Assembly: GCF_030035675.1 (NCBI RefSeq)
Contig: NC_084487.1
Coordinates: forward strand, 61,269,486 to 61,333,485
Direction: 5' to 3'
DNA length: 64,000 nt
From: Rhineura floridana
Taxonomy: Eukaryota > Chordata > Lepidosauria > Squamata > Rhineuridae
Part shown: positions 45,881 through 57,515 of the stretch, one piece after another
How the letters are laid out: each line of letters begins with the position of its first letter
Numbering within the stretch: position 1 is the first letter of the stretch
The notes under the pieces: model-generated
Told to the model about the DNA's origin: nothing
Databases searched by the model: none
What the model saw: the letters and a program-made list of their open reading frames with translations, nothing else
Translations under genes and position numbers: made by a program

Positions 45881-45938
45881 ATGTGTGTGTGTGTGTGTGT
45901 GTGTGTGCGTGCGTGCGTGCGTGTGCGTGTGTGTGTGA
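45881..45938. repeat. (TG)n microsatellite with CG interruptions
   Basis: tg units with a central gcgtgcgtgcgtgc block. Confidence 0.95.
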
Positions 45939-46069
45939 GTGACGGTAGCTTTTTGGAGGAAAAATGGGATATACCTATAATAAATAAAAGAACAAATAAA
46001 TAGAAACCTCTGATTTTTGCATGGATAAAATGTAGCCTACTGTACAAATGTAGGAGTGCTCTTGTGCTC

Positions 46070-46178
46070 AAGTACTCCTTGTGGGCTTCCCATGGGCATC
46101 TGGTTGGCCATTATCAGAACAAGATGCTGGACTAAATGGGCCACTAGCCTGATCCAATGGGCTCTTCTTATGTTCTTA
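46070..46178 (+). mobile_element. CR1-like LINE 3' end with TATGTTCT tail
   Basis: tcccatgggcatctggttgg, gatgctggactaaatgggcc, ctgatccaatgggctcttct then tatgttcttatg. The same text is on the minus strand at 50127. Confidence 0.7.
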
Positions 46179-46416
46179 TGAGTCACATCATTTTCCCTGC
46201 CCATTTTTTCCCTGTGGCCCCTTCCACCACTTTCATTCAGTTCCAGGAATGTAGCCCATGGACTGAAAAGGGTTCCCCACCCTGACTGTTATGACCCCAG
46301 AATAGAGCCGCAATCCAGGCACCAGGTAAGGAGCTGGATCAAGCTCAGGACTCTGAGCCAGCTGGAGATCAGGAGATGACTGTGCCTGAGGCACCCAGAA
46401 GAACCTCCCAGACTAC

Positions 46417-46715
46417 CAGAGCCAAACTAGATATGTCATTAAGCATATGATTTGCCATTGCGTATTTGGCTTTTATCTTCTAAGTAACACCTGGGGATGG
46501 GGTAGTCAGTCTTTGGATCATGGCATGGGGGAAGAGGGAATTTAAGAGTTCCATTTTGGATTGGGCCCTTCTCTGCAGCTGTTATGTTTCCCTGGAGGAC
46601 AGCTGCCTCTGGTGTAAACAGCTCTGGAGGGGCTGATTAAAATCGAGGCTATTGTGGGGCAAAGGGTTAAATCCCCTCTCTCTCCACACCGCACTCAATC
46701 TAAGTTTGGCCCTTA
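46417..46715. mobile_element. Possible MITE with CAGAGCCAAACT ends
   Basis: Left cagagccaaactagatat and right atctaagtttggccctta are inverted. No clear target duplication seen. Confidence 0.4.
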
Positions 46716-47450
46716 GTTGTGGAATACTGGTAATGGTCTTTATAATGTCTACCACACAAATATCAATAAGAAACCTTTCCTTATTGCCCAGTGGTACTCA
46801 TTGATAACAGATTACTAGATTTTTTATCTCACTCCTTACTTTTCTAGCAAAAGGTTGGAGCTTTAAATCTGGATTCAAGTAGGATTTGATTCTATTAATT
46901 TTGCCATCTTTGAGATTTCACAGTGTTTAAAGTATGCTATACCTCGACATCAGTCTCCTTTACTAACTTTCTCGTCATTTGGATTCCAGTCTCAGATGGC
47001 ATGGGGAAAAAATGGAATACAGTGTGTAATGAAACATATGCAAGAATTAGAATTTCCCATGGTGCACTTGGTTTTAGATAATTTGCTGTATTCCCTTGTT
47101 TTTGTTATTCATATTCTATGATATATATATTATACATTGCTAGCGTAAGAATTTCTTTAATATATCATTATGTGGTGAATGCAAACATCTGCTTTACGAT
47201 CTCTTTTCCAGCAAGGATTTGTAGGACTGACCCATTTTCTCTGTTGCTTTTTTTTTATTTTGTTCACATTTTGCATGTTACACAAGCTATGGTCAGTTTG
47301 TATGCCTAATTTTTAAAACCTGGAAAGTCACATTCCAACCCGTGTCCTGGGACATGATCCTGTCTGTTAACAAGCCTTGGTGTATCTATCCCACATCCTC
47401 TATTTAGCATCCCCACCCTCCTTTATACAGATATGCACACAACATATAGA
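46716..47450. other. No feature recognised
   Basis: Unique AT-rich DNA with a TA run near 47118-47135. Confidence 0.35.
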
Positions 47451-47849
47451 TAGGGATGAGTGGATATTCTGGTTTCATTTTGTGGAGTTTTGGCAGAGAG
47501 CAAAATGAAATCATGCTGCCCTGCCAAAACTCTGGAGTGGTTTATAGAATCTGGAATCTGGCTTCTGTCATTGACTTAACCGTTAGGCAGCGGCATTTTC
47601 CTGACTCCTAGCAATAGACCAGGAGGTTGAAACAATTTTCAGTCTGAAAGCTACATTCTTTAATGGGCAACCTTCTGGGGGTTGTATACCAGTAATGGGC
47701 GGGGCCAGAGGCCAAAAATGGGAGGGGCAATGGATGTGACTGCACAGTGCTCTATTCCAGCCAGACAAAGGTCAGATCCATGCGAGCAAGCAAGAGGTAT
47801 TAGCACCATTTAGGGCACTTCAGGAGGGCATGGAGCAGGGTGAGTATAG
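47451..47849. other. Unclassified, possibly W-like at left
   Basis: atagggatgagtggatattc resembles a W-type edge; the rest is not recognised. Confidence 0.3.
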
Positions 47850-47965
47850 GCATGACTTAGGAAGAAGGGGTGTGGTCTGGGGTAGAGGCCTAAGGAAAGT
47901 CCTGAGGGCTGGATAGAGAGGCCTAGAGTGTCGCATTCAGCCCCTGGACCTGAGCTTCCATATCT
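47850..47965. mobile_element. MITE fragment, caggcccagggactgaat family
   Basis: gcattcagcccctggacctg and cctaaggaaagtcctgaggg are the inverse of text at 45745-45830 and 53950-54050. Confidence 0.5.
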
Positions 47966-49594
47966 GTATGAGACAACTTCCATCCTGATATCCATGCTGC
48001 AATAGAGTGAGGAGACCATGTATTTACCAGCCTCTCCTGCAATACATGTCTTTACTTTACTCTCCTGCAATATAGACAGCCACATCTCAGGAGAACAGGG
48101 CTTTGATCTAGGCAGGGGGTAGGGTGATTGGCACAGTCAAGATGGCTCTAATAGATGCCCCCCCTTACATCTTGATTGTCAGCTGCATCATTAAGTTCTG
48201 GGCAAGACAGCCTTAGTACTCAGTGGGACTCCTTCTCCTGACTGCTGTTCTTCCTCACTGCGAAACAGTAAGCCATATGCAGGAGGTTTTGCTTCTCACT
48301 GCTCCCTATTATTTACTTCTAAGCTAGAGAGAAAGGGCAGATGAGCAATCAGGTAAGAATGGTAAGTAGGAAGAGTAATAGACCTCTTGGTGGTTGCCCT
48401 CCCAGCAATTTCAGTGGCCTCAGCAAGTGCCCAACCATGCTGACCCCTGACGCCAGCCGTAACTGGAAATGTGGTCAGGTTTCCATATCTGTTTGAGTAT
48501 AACACCTCCCTGTAGAAAACCCTTTACATTCATTATCCTGTTGGGGTTCAGAAGAAGTATGTTACTAAATTTACTGTGTGCTGGGGTAGTAATCAAGATG
48601 TAAGTTTGCCTTCCTTCCACTCAGTCCTGCCTACACTTGGGCTCCAAATTAAGATTTCCATAAAATAATGATTCCGTTCAGATGAATCACACTGAGGCAC
48701 ATTGAGTGACCTTTTTCCATTTTCAATTACAAAGCTGTCCATTTCAGGAGTGTTTTCATTTACTTTTCCTACCCTTAGCTTCTATTTGTCAATCAATTAA
48801 AAAACTGTTCTTTTGTTTCAGGCGATAAATTAATGGTAATGTTTACCAGGTTTCATTCAGACCTTGTGCGTTTTTTGGTGAAAGTAAATTGTGAATTTAA
48901 ACTCACAGACTCAAGTTTTCCTGCTGTGCCTAGCTCATTTTTAAAAAAAGAATTACACCCACTGCTTCCCTCTTTTCGTCTCACTCAATGTAATAAAATC
49001 CAAATCAATAGCTACATTGACAATACTGTCAAGCTATGTTTGGGCCATGCCATAGATGAATGCTTGCTGGTCTCACTACAAGGTGAAAACACTTGGAGTC
49101 ACTCACAATCAGCTGTTAGCCCATCTTACCAAGTGTCACCTATTTTAAGGAAGAAATTCTGCAACATAACAGCTCCCCTAGGCTTCAAATATTAGTTGTC
49201 TTATTTTTTTATTGTGGATAATTGTGCCATAGAAACTATGCTTATCCTTTCTGCTGCAAATATGCATGATAATAGTGTGGCACCTGAGAGATCCATTGGT
49301 TTCCAGCAACCTACTTGTTAGAAGCATGGATGAACTGAAATGGTAGTTACTTATGAACAAGTTGAGGTTCAGTAGAACCCTTAAGCATTTCCAAGAATAT
49401 CAAGAATATCAAACAAGAATACAATATATAACCAAATGGGATAGCTACATTTGGTGACACAATGCAAATAAGACAATGGGTGATATCCAGCATTAGGCAT
49501 ATGAATTCTATAGAATTCAAGCTGTAATACAATAAAATACAATATAAGAAATAAAAGAAGCAACAAAAATACAATTAAAAATCAATATGAGTAT
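47966..49594. other. Unique-looking tract
   Basis: About 1.6 kb. 48780-48860 is AT-rich with a polypyrimidine-cag junction; the 120-codon frame at 48833-49195 has no known domain. No repeat family recognised. Confidence 0.4.
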
Positions 49595-49680
49595 TTAATA
49601 TGGACATGCTGCAGAGCACCTGAATGAATGTTGTGGACCACTACTGGTCCATAGACCACAGTTTGGGAACCATGGGTTAG
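49595..49680. mobile_element. hAT-type element end, CAGTGGTTCCCAAAC family
   Basis: ctactggtccatagaccaca and gtttgggaaccatgggtt match the end of a widespread vertebrate hAT-like MITE. Confidence 0.5.
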
Positions 49681-50126
49681 AGGAATCAGAATACTACCAA
49701 CAGTTCTGGGGGGGGGAATAAAATTTAAACTTAAAACATATTATAAAGTCTGTGTCTGTATCTCCAGAACATGTCAGACTCTCACAGGATGTCTTGAATC
49801 AACACATTTGGGGATGGTGGGGAGTTCATTCTGTATCTAATTAGCTAATTGTTGAAGTGGAAACAATCAGCTCACTGCTCACAATTGTAAAATGCATCTG
49901 TAATCCCTTGTAGGTTCTTAAAGGTCAAAAGAAATGACTTTACAAAGATTCAGTGAATAACTTGTGAAGTTTTCTCTCTTTTTTTCCAAAAGGAAGCATA
50001 ATATTAACTCAATTTTACATAGTTCTCAACTTCCAAATACTTAAAAGATAATTGTCCATGAGACCGTTTTTAGGTAAAAATCTTTGCAGTCAACTGAAAG
50101 TTCTTTTCTTCAGTCATATGGAGATA
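49681..50126. other. No feature recognised
   Basis: Unique-looking; G run at 49708-49715. Confidence 0.3.
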
Positions 50127-50385
50127 AGAACATAAGAACATAAGAAGAGCCTGCTGGATCAGGCCAGTGGCCCATCTAGTCCAGCATCCTGTTCTCACAG
50201 TGGCCAACCAGGTGCCTGGGGGAAGCCCGCAAGCAGGACCCGAGTGCAAGAACACTCTCCCCTCCTGAGGCTTCCGGCAACTGGTTTTCAGAAGCATGCT
50301 GCCTCTGACTAGGGTGGCAGAGCACAGCCATCATGGCTAGTAGCCACTGATAGAGAGATGAATCACTCTGTCCTGTTGCTCTGAA
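50127..50385 (-). mobile_element. CR1-like LINE 3' end with (AAGAACAT)n
   Basis: Starts ataagaacataagaacataa, the reverse of a TATGTTCT 8-mer tail, then agcctgctggatcaggccag, atctagtccagcatcctgtt, agcacagccatcatggctag. The same family is at 46070 (plus) and 62965 (plus, more internal part). Confidence 0.75.
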
Positions 50386-52369
50386 CCACTGCAGATTCAG
50401 CTAGGCCAAGAAAGTCCATAGGTTCAACAAGGTCCTATGATTAAAGAATACATATACAAATAACTACCATTCAAATATATATATTCCTCATCCCCTCCCT
50501 TACTTCTGTACAATATAGATATACATATATACCTTAATCAAGGGCTTAAAGGCCAATTAAATAGTAGCTTCTCCAGCAGCCCAGGACCATCTTTCTGCTC
50601 CACACTTGCTCGCTCTTTTTTCCCCACGAGTAGGGTTTGCTGCTACTTAACCCCACCCACAAGACTGAACAAACTACAGCAAGATTGTTGGGGTTACACA
50701 TCCTCACTTGTGACTAGGATGGTTTAAATAAGCATTTCAGTGGTGCAACTTTTAATGGGTAGAATGAAGTTTCAGATTCTAGACAAAGGGAATAGAGTAG
50801 CTTGCCAAAATCTACAAACTAGAATTAATTGTCCATTAAAGAAGCAATAAATGAGAATTGATGAAACAACGGTATGTGAATGAGTATAACAAAGCTTTGG
50901 CAGTTTGGTACATGGTTCATCCATTTCCCCAAACTAAAGAAGGATGTCCCCATCGATTTAGCGAATCTTTCATGGTTCACATAATAGTGGATCTTTCCTG
51001 GTTAACGTAAGTGCAAGTCTGATGTTTTATTCAGAAGGAAGAATAATGCTAATTTGAGCAAATTTTGTCACTGTGTTCTATTTGCTTGGTTTTTAAAAAC
51101 ACACAGGCATACACATCAACAAGAGCCAATTAAGTATTCCCTGGAAGGAAAAATAATTACATGTTTTTCTTCATTTAAAAATAAACTCTAGCTTACGCAT
51201 GCATTTCAGTAAGTGCTGTACCTCTGAGTTCTCAAACAAAGGTATTACAACAAGTGAAGCCCTATCTATTAGTGTCAGCATTTTGAATAACACATGCCTT
51301 ACCTTGTTTGCTTCCCAAATTAATCTCCAGTTCTGCTCATATAATGACTATTTTGTGCTTTTACATTCTTTGCAGTTCTTTACAAGATTTCTTTAACATC
51401 TGATTCTGATTGGAAATAGAAATGGAGAAATGCTTTCTCTAATAATTAATTATATCTTGATTTGCTACATGCATTTTACTGGCTATCTTTCCTCTGGTAT
51501 CAAAGTAAACTGACATGTCAGCCATTTCTCTGGACAAAGCCCAATTATCTATAATCCAATTACCATAGAGCAGTCTCACCTCCTTTGTTCAAAGAGCACT
51601 ATACCAAGCCAGAGAGCTATAAGCCTAGACCTATAACAATCTCTAATTTTATGTTTTGTTCTGAATACCAATTCCAAATGAATAAGAGATGACTGCAGAA
51701 GCATTTTTAAGTAAATGATCGGTCCTCAAAGATATAATTTCAGCTACTCTGTGTCCAGAATTTTAAATTGGATTTTTCTTTATTATTATCATAGCATTTG
51801 AAATGATTTTACAATTTGTGACTTCACTGCTTAATATTCAGTAACAGGAAAGGGAAAGATGGTTATAGAAACAATGCTACATCTCCAACATCTTGCTGTT
51901 TTATGCCTTTGATCTTCCCAATGCAATCCTTTATTGCTAAACTGCCTTTCTCCCCTGTTCATTTGTTCTTCTTGTTCTGGTACTTTATGAATGGGCAGCA
52001 ACTGGACACTTGCTATTACCACAGTTGTGAAATGTTGTCTCACAGGTTTGAAATGAATGTATTAACTCCTGTTTGTTTATTTATTTTCTCCCAACACAAG
52101 CACGCCCAATTCTCTCTCCTTGAATCTTTACAATTTTCAATGACAAACAGTAACATGATGTTCTACTATTATTGGGAAGGGCGAGACTTGGAAAATACTG
52201 TGGAATTATCATTTCGAAAGACCTATTAACTGTCACTCTGTGTCCAGAATCCATAAGCAGGGATGAAAGAAAGTTTTCATTCCAAGTCATTTTTGCATGC
52301 TGACAATCCTGTGTTTTGTGAAGTTTTTTTAAAAAATCATGAAAAAATAACATTTAAATTATACACATT
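50386..52369. other. Long unique-looking AT-rich tract
   Basis: About 2 kb without recognised repeats or coding motifs. Overlapping frames at 51831-52353 lack domains. Confidence 0.45.
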
Positions 52370-52740
52370 TTCCATTTATTTATTTTATTATTTTATGAAT
52401 CTCCTTTTACATTTGTCTTAAAGTGATTTACACATGAATAATTTTAAAAGCAATACAAAAAACAGCTACAGACAGATTAAACATAAGGTGGAGACCTTTT
52501 TTCATCCAGCCGCAAAACCTTGTTGAAACAAAAATGTCTTTAATTGTTCTGGAAAGTACCAATAATAGGACCCTGTGATATTTCGACAGGGATGCTCATC
52601 CACAAAGCAGGGACAGCCACACCAAAAGCCCTACTCCAAGTTGCTGTGGAGCAGGTTTCTGATATTTTGGGGACTTGAAGAAGAAACCCTGTTGCAAAAT
52701 ATGATGGTCTGTTGAGAATATAAGAGATAAGTCACCCTGC
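52370..52740 (-). mobile_element. L2-like LINE 3' region
   Basis: tttatttattttattatttt, then cttgttgaaacaaaaatgtc, gggatgctcatccacaaagc, caagttgctgtggagcaggt, a reversed L2 3' untranslated region. Confidence 0.5.
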
Positions 52741-52744
52741 ATGC

Positions 52745-52922
52745 ATTTTAATGCATTCTTCTCCCTAAAATACACATATTGAATTGAAATGGCATTGCAA
52801 AATTCAGTGAACTACACAATCTAATTGATAGCAGCATTCCAATCCACATACAAACTGAATTAAGTTTGGTTGACTTTAAAATGTGGAGTGAACAAATTTA
52901 TCCTCTATCCATATCCTTAGGT
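52745..52922. mobile_element. MITE-like repeat W2
   Basis: cattttaatgcattcttctc, attgatagcagcattccaat, tctatccatatcctta. Confidence 0.45.
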
Positions 52923-53039
52923 GCAACTACAGGAGTTGCAGCCTGGCGTAAGGGAACAGTTCATCCAGTTTTGTAGCCAGCCTTTCTTGTTAGGTGGGGC
53001 ATCCATATTTCTAGATGGGGCATTTGGGGGGGGGTCATC
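52923..53039. other. No feature recognised
   Basis: Short spacer with a G run near 53025-53034. Confidence 0.3.
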
Positions 53040-53930
53040 CTTTGCAATCAAGCACTCAAGAAAAAGAAGAAGAAAATAGCCACTGGGATTATGAGTACAG
53101 TGAGTGTTTTAAAAGAGTAAAGGGTAACTTAGGGTAGATATTTTTTCAGATCACTTTAAATTATCTCTTTATTTCACGCTGTAGCAATAAGCACCCAATC
53201 CTGCTCTATTCATCATAACTGCAGAATAAACAAACTCTTACTGCAGGCAAACAAACATGCCTCTTTAATACTGGCTGTATAGAAAACACAACTGTCACTG
53301 AAAAGAGAACAAAGGAAAGTCTAAGGGGTGGAGTCTAAGGCTGGGAACACTCTCGTCACCAAATCAAAGTGTTTCCATTGGCCACACCTATGGGTTAATC
53401 TGCTGAACAGTTACAGAATCTCTTTGGAGCAATTTTTTTCAAGAAGCACTCAAGCTGATCCCACTTTTTAAGAGTAAAAAGGGGTGAGGTTTGATTAGTG
53501 TTGTGTGCCCCCAATTTCAGAAAAGAGAGGTCGAGACACACTGGAACCGGCAAAACAATGAGCATGTTTCCACCCTAACTCTAGCCCATAATACGAAGTT
53601 CTAATATTTAACTCTTCAGGGGTCATACTAAACAGGCTGGGTTTTTTTCCAGAATTACTTAAGTAATTACAGGGTGATTGTGATAGTGAAAATGCACCCC
53701 CAGTCAAGGAAAGTCTTGAATGAGCAGACATTTTGTTTGGGGGGGATCTTCTGGTGTGGTTTTTGTTCCACATTCACCCTCCTCTATTCACTGTTTTTTT
53801 TCAGAGGGTCCTATTCTTAAATTGCTCCTGTTCTTAAAACAAGCTGTCATACTTTAAATGGAGGCTGTTGTTGTCTATCATGTCACAAATTAAAAAGGAC
53901 ATTTATATATATTTCTTAAAAAAGAAAAAG
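53040..53930 (-). mobile_element. Unclassified repeat R, copy two (fuller)
   Basis: Its complement follows 27455-28110 landmark by landmark, with about 200 bp more in the middle (53290-53500). Contains AATAAA on minus near 53175. No coding frame; ends not defined. LTR origin or a DNA element are both possible. Confidence 0.6.
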
Positions 53931-53939
53931 GCCCTGCCT

Positions 53940-54085
53940 CTGGTGGTGAGGAACCTGAGGCCCAGGGACTGAATATAGCTCTCTAGACCTCTTGACCTAG
54001 CCCTTGGGACTCTCTCCCGACCACTCCTCTACCCCAGATCACATTCCTTTTTTCTAACCCATGCCTTACAGGGGCTGGTTACAGT
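53940..54085. mobile_element. MITE fragment, caggcccagggactgaat family
   Basis: gaacctgaggcccagggact, gaatatagctctctagacct; the left half of the element seen whole at 45735. Confidence 0.5.
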
Positions 54086-54099
54086 TACCATGATAGAAT

Positions 54100-54265
54100 A
54101 TAGTATGATAGCACCTGCTCTTTTGAGGTGCAGGCAGGCACTTTAAGGATTTACACTTAGGCTTTTCCTGATGGGTGATCTAGCTATGTTGATGTATTAA
54201 TTTGATTTACTGATTTGTATAGTTTTTGTATTTAATGTTGTTGGTATAGATTTTTTTTTTGCAGA
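54100..54265 (+). mobile_element. L2-like tail fragment
   Basis: gcacctgctcttttgaggtg, gcaggcaggcactttaagga, then a T-rich terminal part. Confidence 0.4.
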
Positions 54266-54312
54266 TCAGTAAATAATAATAAGGGAATACATAGCCATGT
54301 TTCGGATACTCT

Positions 54313-54575
54313 CAGGGCCAGCGCCAGAGGGTGGCCAGGTCGGGCCCTGGCCAAGGGCCCCTGGTCCCAAGGGGCGCCTGAAGGGCCTCTCCTTAGGGTG
54401 GGTGGGTAGCGCTCCCTTCAGCAATCCACGCCTTGGATTGCAGAAGGGAGTGCTACCCACCCATCCTAAGGAGGGGCCCTTCAGGGAGAGGTATGTGAGG
54501 CATGCATGTGTGTGGGTGTGGGGGGCTGGGGCAGGCTGGTGCCCAAGGGCCCCGGCATGCCTGGTACCGGCCCTG
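54313..54575. mobile_element. GC-rich palindromic hAT MITE with TSD
   Basis: 263 bp. Ends cagggccagcgcc and ggtaccggccctg are inverted; inner arms (gggtgggtgggtagcgctcc and gggagtgctacccacccatc) form a long hairpin. Flanks gatactct (54305-54312) and gatactca (54576-54583) agree at 7 of 8, a hAT duplication. The frames over it are palindrome artefacts. Confidence 0.85.
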
Positions 54576-54609
54576 GATACTCATTCAGATTGCCAGATCG
54601 AAACCCAGA

Positions 54610-54760
54610 TCATAAGCATTTGGTTGGGTTTTTACTTATTAAGCTTTGAACAGTTTGGGACCAGGTTATCTGAAGGACTGCCTGTACCTATATGAGCCTG
54701 GAGCCCTGATCTCTGGGCCCTGAAATCAGCCACAGAGATGCTGCATCAGGATTAAGGAAC
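54610..54760 (+). mobile_element. L2 RT C-terminal fragment
   Basis: Translated plus text reads roughly FGTRLSEGLPVPI in one frame; the DNA gtttgggaccaggttatctg, aaggactgcctgtac matches the GPGYLKD region of L2. Confidence 0.5.
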
Positions 54761-54927
54761 AATATGCATTTAGAACTTAAAGTTATGGCTTACAAACTAT
54801 GCACATTCTTTTAGGAAAGTATCATCTGAAAAGTACCCAAGTATAAAAAGCATCACTATGTATTTAGTCAAAGAAATAGCAAGCCATTCTGACTTTGCAT
54901 CTTGGTACAAATGTACTGTGGTAGACA

Positions 54928-57515
54928 TTAGGGGGTGCATCAGCTCTGGTACTTTCCGAATTGTGAGGTGAAAGGGGGTGATTCAGGTGAGGTTTTCACA
55001 TATCTGAGTTGGATTGAGCTATTAACAAGATATCTAGAACCAGTACAAAACGGCCTTCAAGTCGATTCCAACCCTATGAATAGGGTTTTCATGGTAAGAG
55101 GTATTTAGAGGTGGTTTACGGTTGCCTTCTTCTGAGACTGAGAGGCAGTGACTGGCCCCAAGGACACCCCATGAGCTTCATGGCTATGTGGGGATTCAAA
55201 CCCTGGTCTCCCATGTCATAGTCCAACACTCTAACCACTACGCCACCAAGAACTCCCTAAAGTCCTGTGCAGCTCTGTGGACTTGTGTGCTCTGCAGATG
55301 CTGCATTTTTAAAGTGACCACTGCATTTTTATTTATTTTAAGCAAAACCAAGCTGACTAGGGAAACACTCTGAACTCAAGTGGGAGGGGTTGGAGAGTGG
55401 GGGCCGTGACATCAGATAGGTCTAGGTTTTAATCGTATTTAATTATTTGCATTCCAATCACAGTGATTTGGGAGAGAGGAAGTGATTGTTTTTCACGTGG
55501 ATCTATGGTGTTTTCATCCACCACCTCTTTCCCTATGCAAGTCAATGGAGAGATGTCTCTCTCCCCTAGGACAAAAGGGTGTCTTCCCCCCAAAAAATCC
55601 CTGCTAGGGAGCAGAAGCCCACCCCCACCAATGATCCTTGGAGTAACAAGCTCCTTGCTGGGGGGTGACATTCCCCCCCCCAATCTTTCCAGGGGATCTA
55701 TGCTCTTTTATCCACTAGCACTCTGTTCCTATGATTTCGATTGTACCCACCCCAAAGCTGTAAAGTCTGTCCTTGAGGGACAATCACTGCAGGTATCATC
55801 TTGAAATGTGGCGGGCTTCATCCCCTCAAAAGGGGTGGTCATGCCTGCAAACTGAATTCAATTCTTGCAGAAAATAAAAGACTTTTTCCATTTTATTTTT
55901 TTTTAAATCAAATTGAAAGGTGTTCCTGCATGAAAAGTCCTGAATACATCTGTCTACAATTTGGCAGGCTTAATCCACTCTGGATGACCATATATGCCTG
56001 CAAATTTCATTCCTGTGAAAAGGAAAAAAGCCATTTTTAGAGTCCCCATTATAGTGAATTGGGGAAAAGAGAGTTTAGCTTTTAACAGCCCTAATTCAGC
56101 CACAAATAATGAATTGAATTGGAAAGACACTGAGTGGCTCCCAAACAGATCAGGGTGCTTCCCAAAGCTACAGATAAAGGGCTTATCTACGTGGGAGCAT
56201 TTATTCAGAGCAACTGCTTTTACCTTCGGTATTGGTTTGTACCATCCGCAGTTCATACTCAACGGTAGCTGCAAATCCATTTTTTCCATTCACACAAGTA
56301 GGCATTCCTCTTGGAAGGATTAGTCCCATTGTTTCCTTGTGGTACCACCATCTGATTTTACATTTGTACTCCCTCCAGTTGCTCAGTTACTGGGCATGTG
56401 CAAATATTTTTGGCCTGCATAGTATTTCTACTCCCTCCTACCCCCACCACTTCCTGAAGTTTGGCAGTTGAAAAGAAGTGGGGTCATCTGCCCCCTCTGC
56501 TTCTTCCTTGTCCTGGCTCGCCACCACAATTCTTTGAGTTGCATAAGCAGCCCTCCCTCACCTTTACACTGGCCTGTTAAGAGGACAGGATGTATTTTGG
56601 CAGTTGATGAGAAGTGGGGTCACCGCCTCCCACCTCTTCTTCCTGGTCTGTTACAAGGAGTGAATGAAGTTCTTCTCCCTTGCCACTGCCTGTCTGGTGG
56701 GAGCATGGCAGCAGCATGTTCTCTGCATTGTTTGAGAAAGCACTAAAGAGATTCATAGCCGTTGTATGTGTGTGTGCGCTCCACTCATGGCCAGCTCTGG
56801 CCCCACCTGCTTTGGTTTTGGCTCTCTCTAAAGCTCCCCTCTCCTCAAAATAAAAATAAAAAATCCAAAAAGGAATGATGCTTCCACAGCTGATAAAAGG
56901 TTTTGCACCTCTGGCTAGCCATTCTGAAGTGAGCAAAAGCTCTTGCAAGAGCTTCTCCCAGTTTTTCCATGAGTGTAGTGCTCTGTTAGATCAGCCTTCC
57001 ACTTTTGCACAAATCTTATGGAGGGAAACAAAGGCAACTTTCCTCCACTGAGAAATGTCACTGCTTAGTCTGCCTGGTAGCTATTTACTTGGGGAGGAAG
57101 GGAGGAAGAAAGGGAGGGCTGCAGCAAACTGTGAAGGGGGGGGGACAGAGGAGTCAGAAGCTACTGGATAAACCACCAGAAACAAAATGAAATTCACTGG
57201 CGAAATAGTGGGCGTAGAAAGGGAAGTAGCAGAAAGTGATGATTCACCTGCTCACCAAAAAGCATTGAAGCAAACCTTCTGCAAAGATATGTAGAGCAGA
57301 GTGGAGCCACAGTGTTCTAAATGTTTTGTATTATTGACGGTTTGGGTTTCACTGAATTTACAGTGGAAAAACAGCGTGTTAGCGTCTGTTTGTGGTAACG
57401 TCATGTAAACGATGCAAATTAAAAGTGAACAGTAGGAGCTGCAAACACACAGAAATCCCCGTGTGGATCAGCCCAAAAATAGAAGTTGACTCTTGTGACT
57501 GGTGCACACCCCTAA
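54928..57515. mobile_element. 2.6 kb DNA transposon-like element with 17-bp ends
   Basis: Left end ttagggggtgcatcag and right end ctggtgcacacccctaa are matching inverted ends. Flanking octamers ggtagaca and cgcagata agree at 5 of 8. No transposase was recognised; the interior is AT/GC mosaic with C runs. A tRNA SINE sits inside at 55055-55245. Possibly a non-autonomous hAT-like element or a chance pairing of two MITE ends. Confidence 0.45.
55055..55245 (-). mobile_element. tRNA-headed SINE with BovB-type tail
   Basis: Minus: ggtggcgtagtggttagagt head, gggtttgaatcc B box, middle gtcactgcctctcagtct, BovB module and tail ggaatcgacttgaaggcc. Same class as 35573-35742. Confidence 0.82.

Larger units (their letters stand above)
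45735..46285. mobile_element. hAT-type MITE carrying a microsatellite and a nested CR1-like piece
   Basis: Left end caggggtaaggagcttcagg and right end gaaaagggttccccaccctg are inverted ends of the CAGGGGTGG type. A (TG)n expansion lies at 45881-45938 and a CR1-like tail at 46070-46178. Confidence 0.6.

Noticed and set aside
48833-49195. 120-codon frame after a polypyrimidine-cag junction, possible exon
   Set aside because: Protein has no recognisable domain and no donor consistent with it was found; kept only as unique DNA.
54266-54695. Long frames on both strands with Gly/Pro-rich proteins
   Set aside because: They lie over the GC-rich palindromic MITE and mirror each other; a by-product of the inverted arms.
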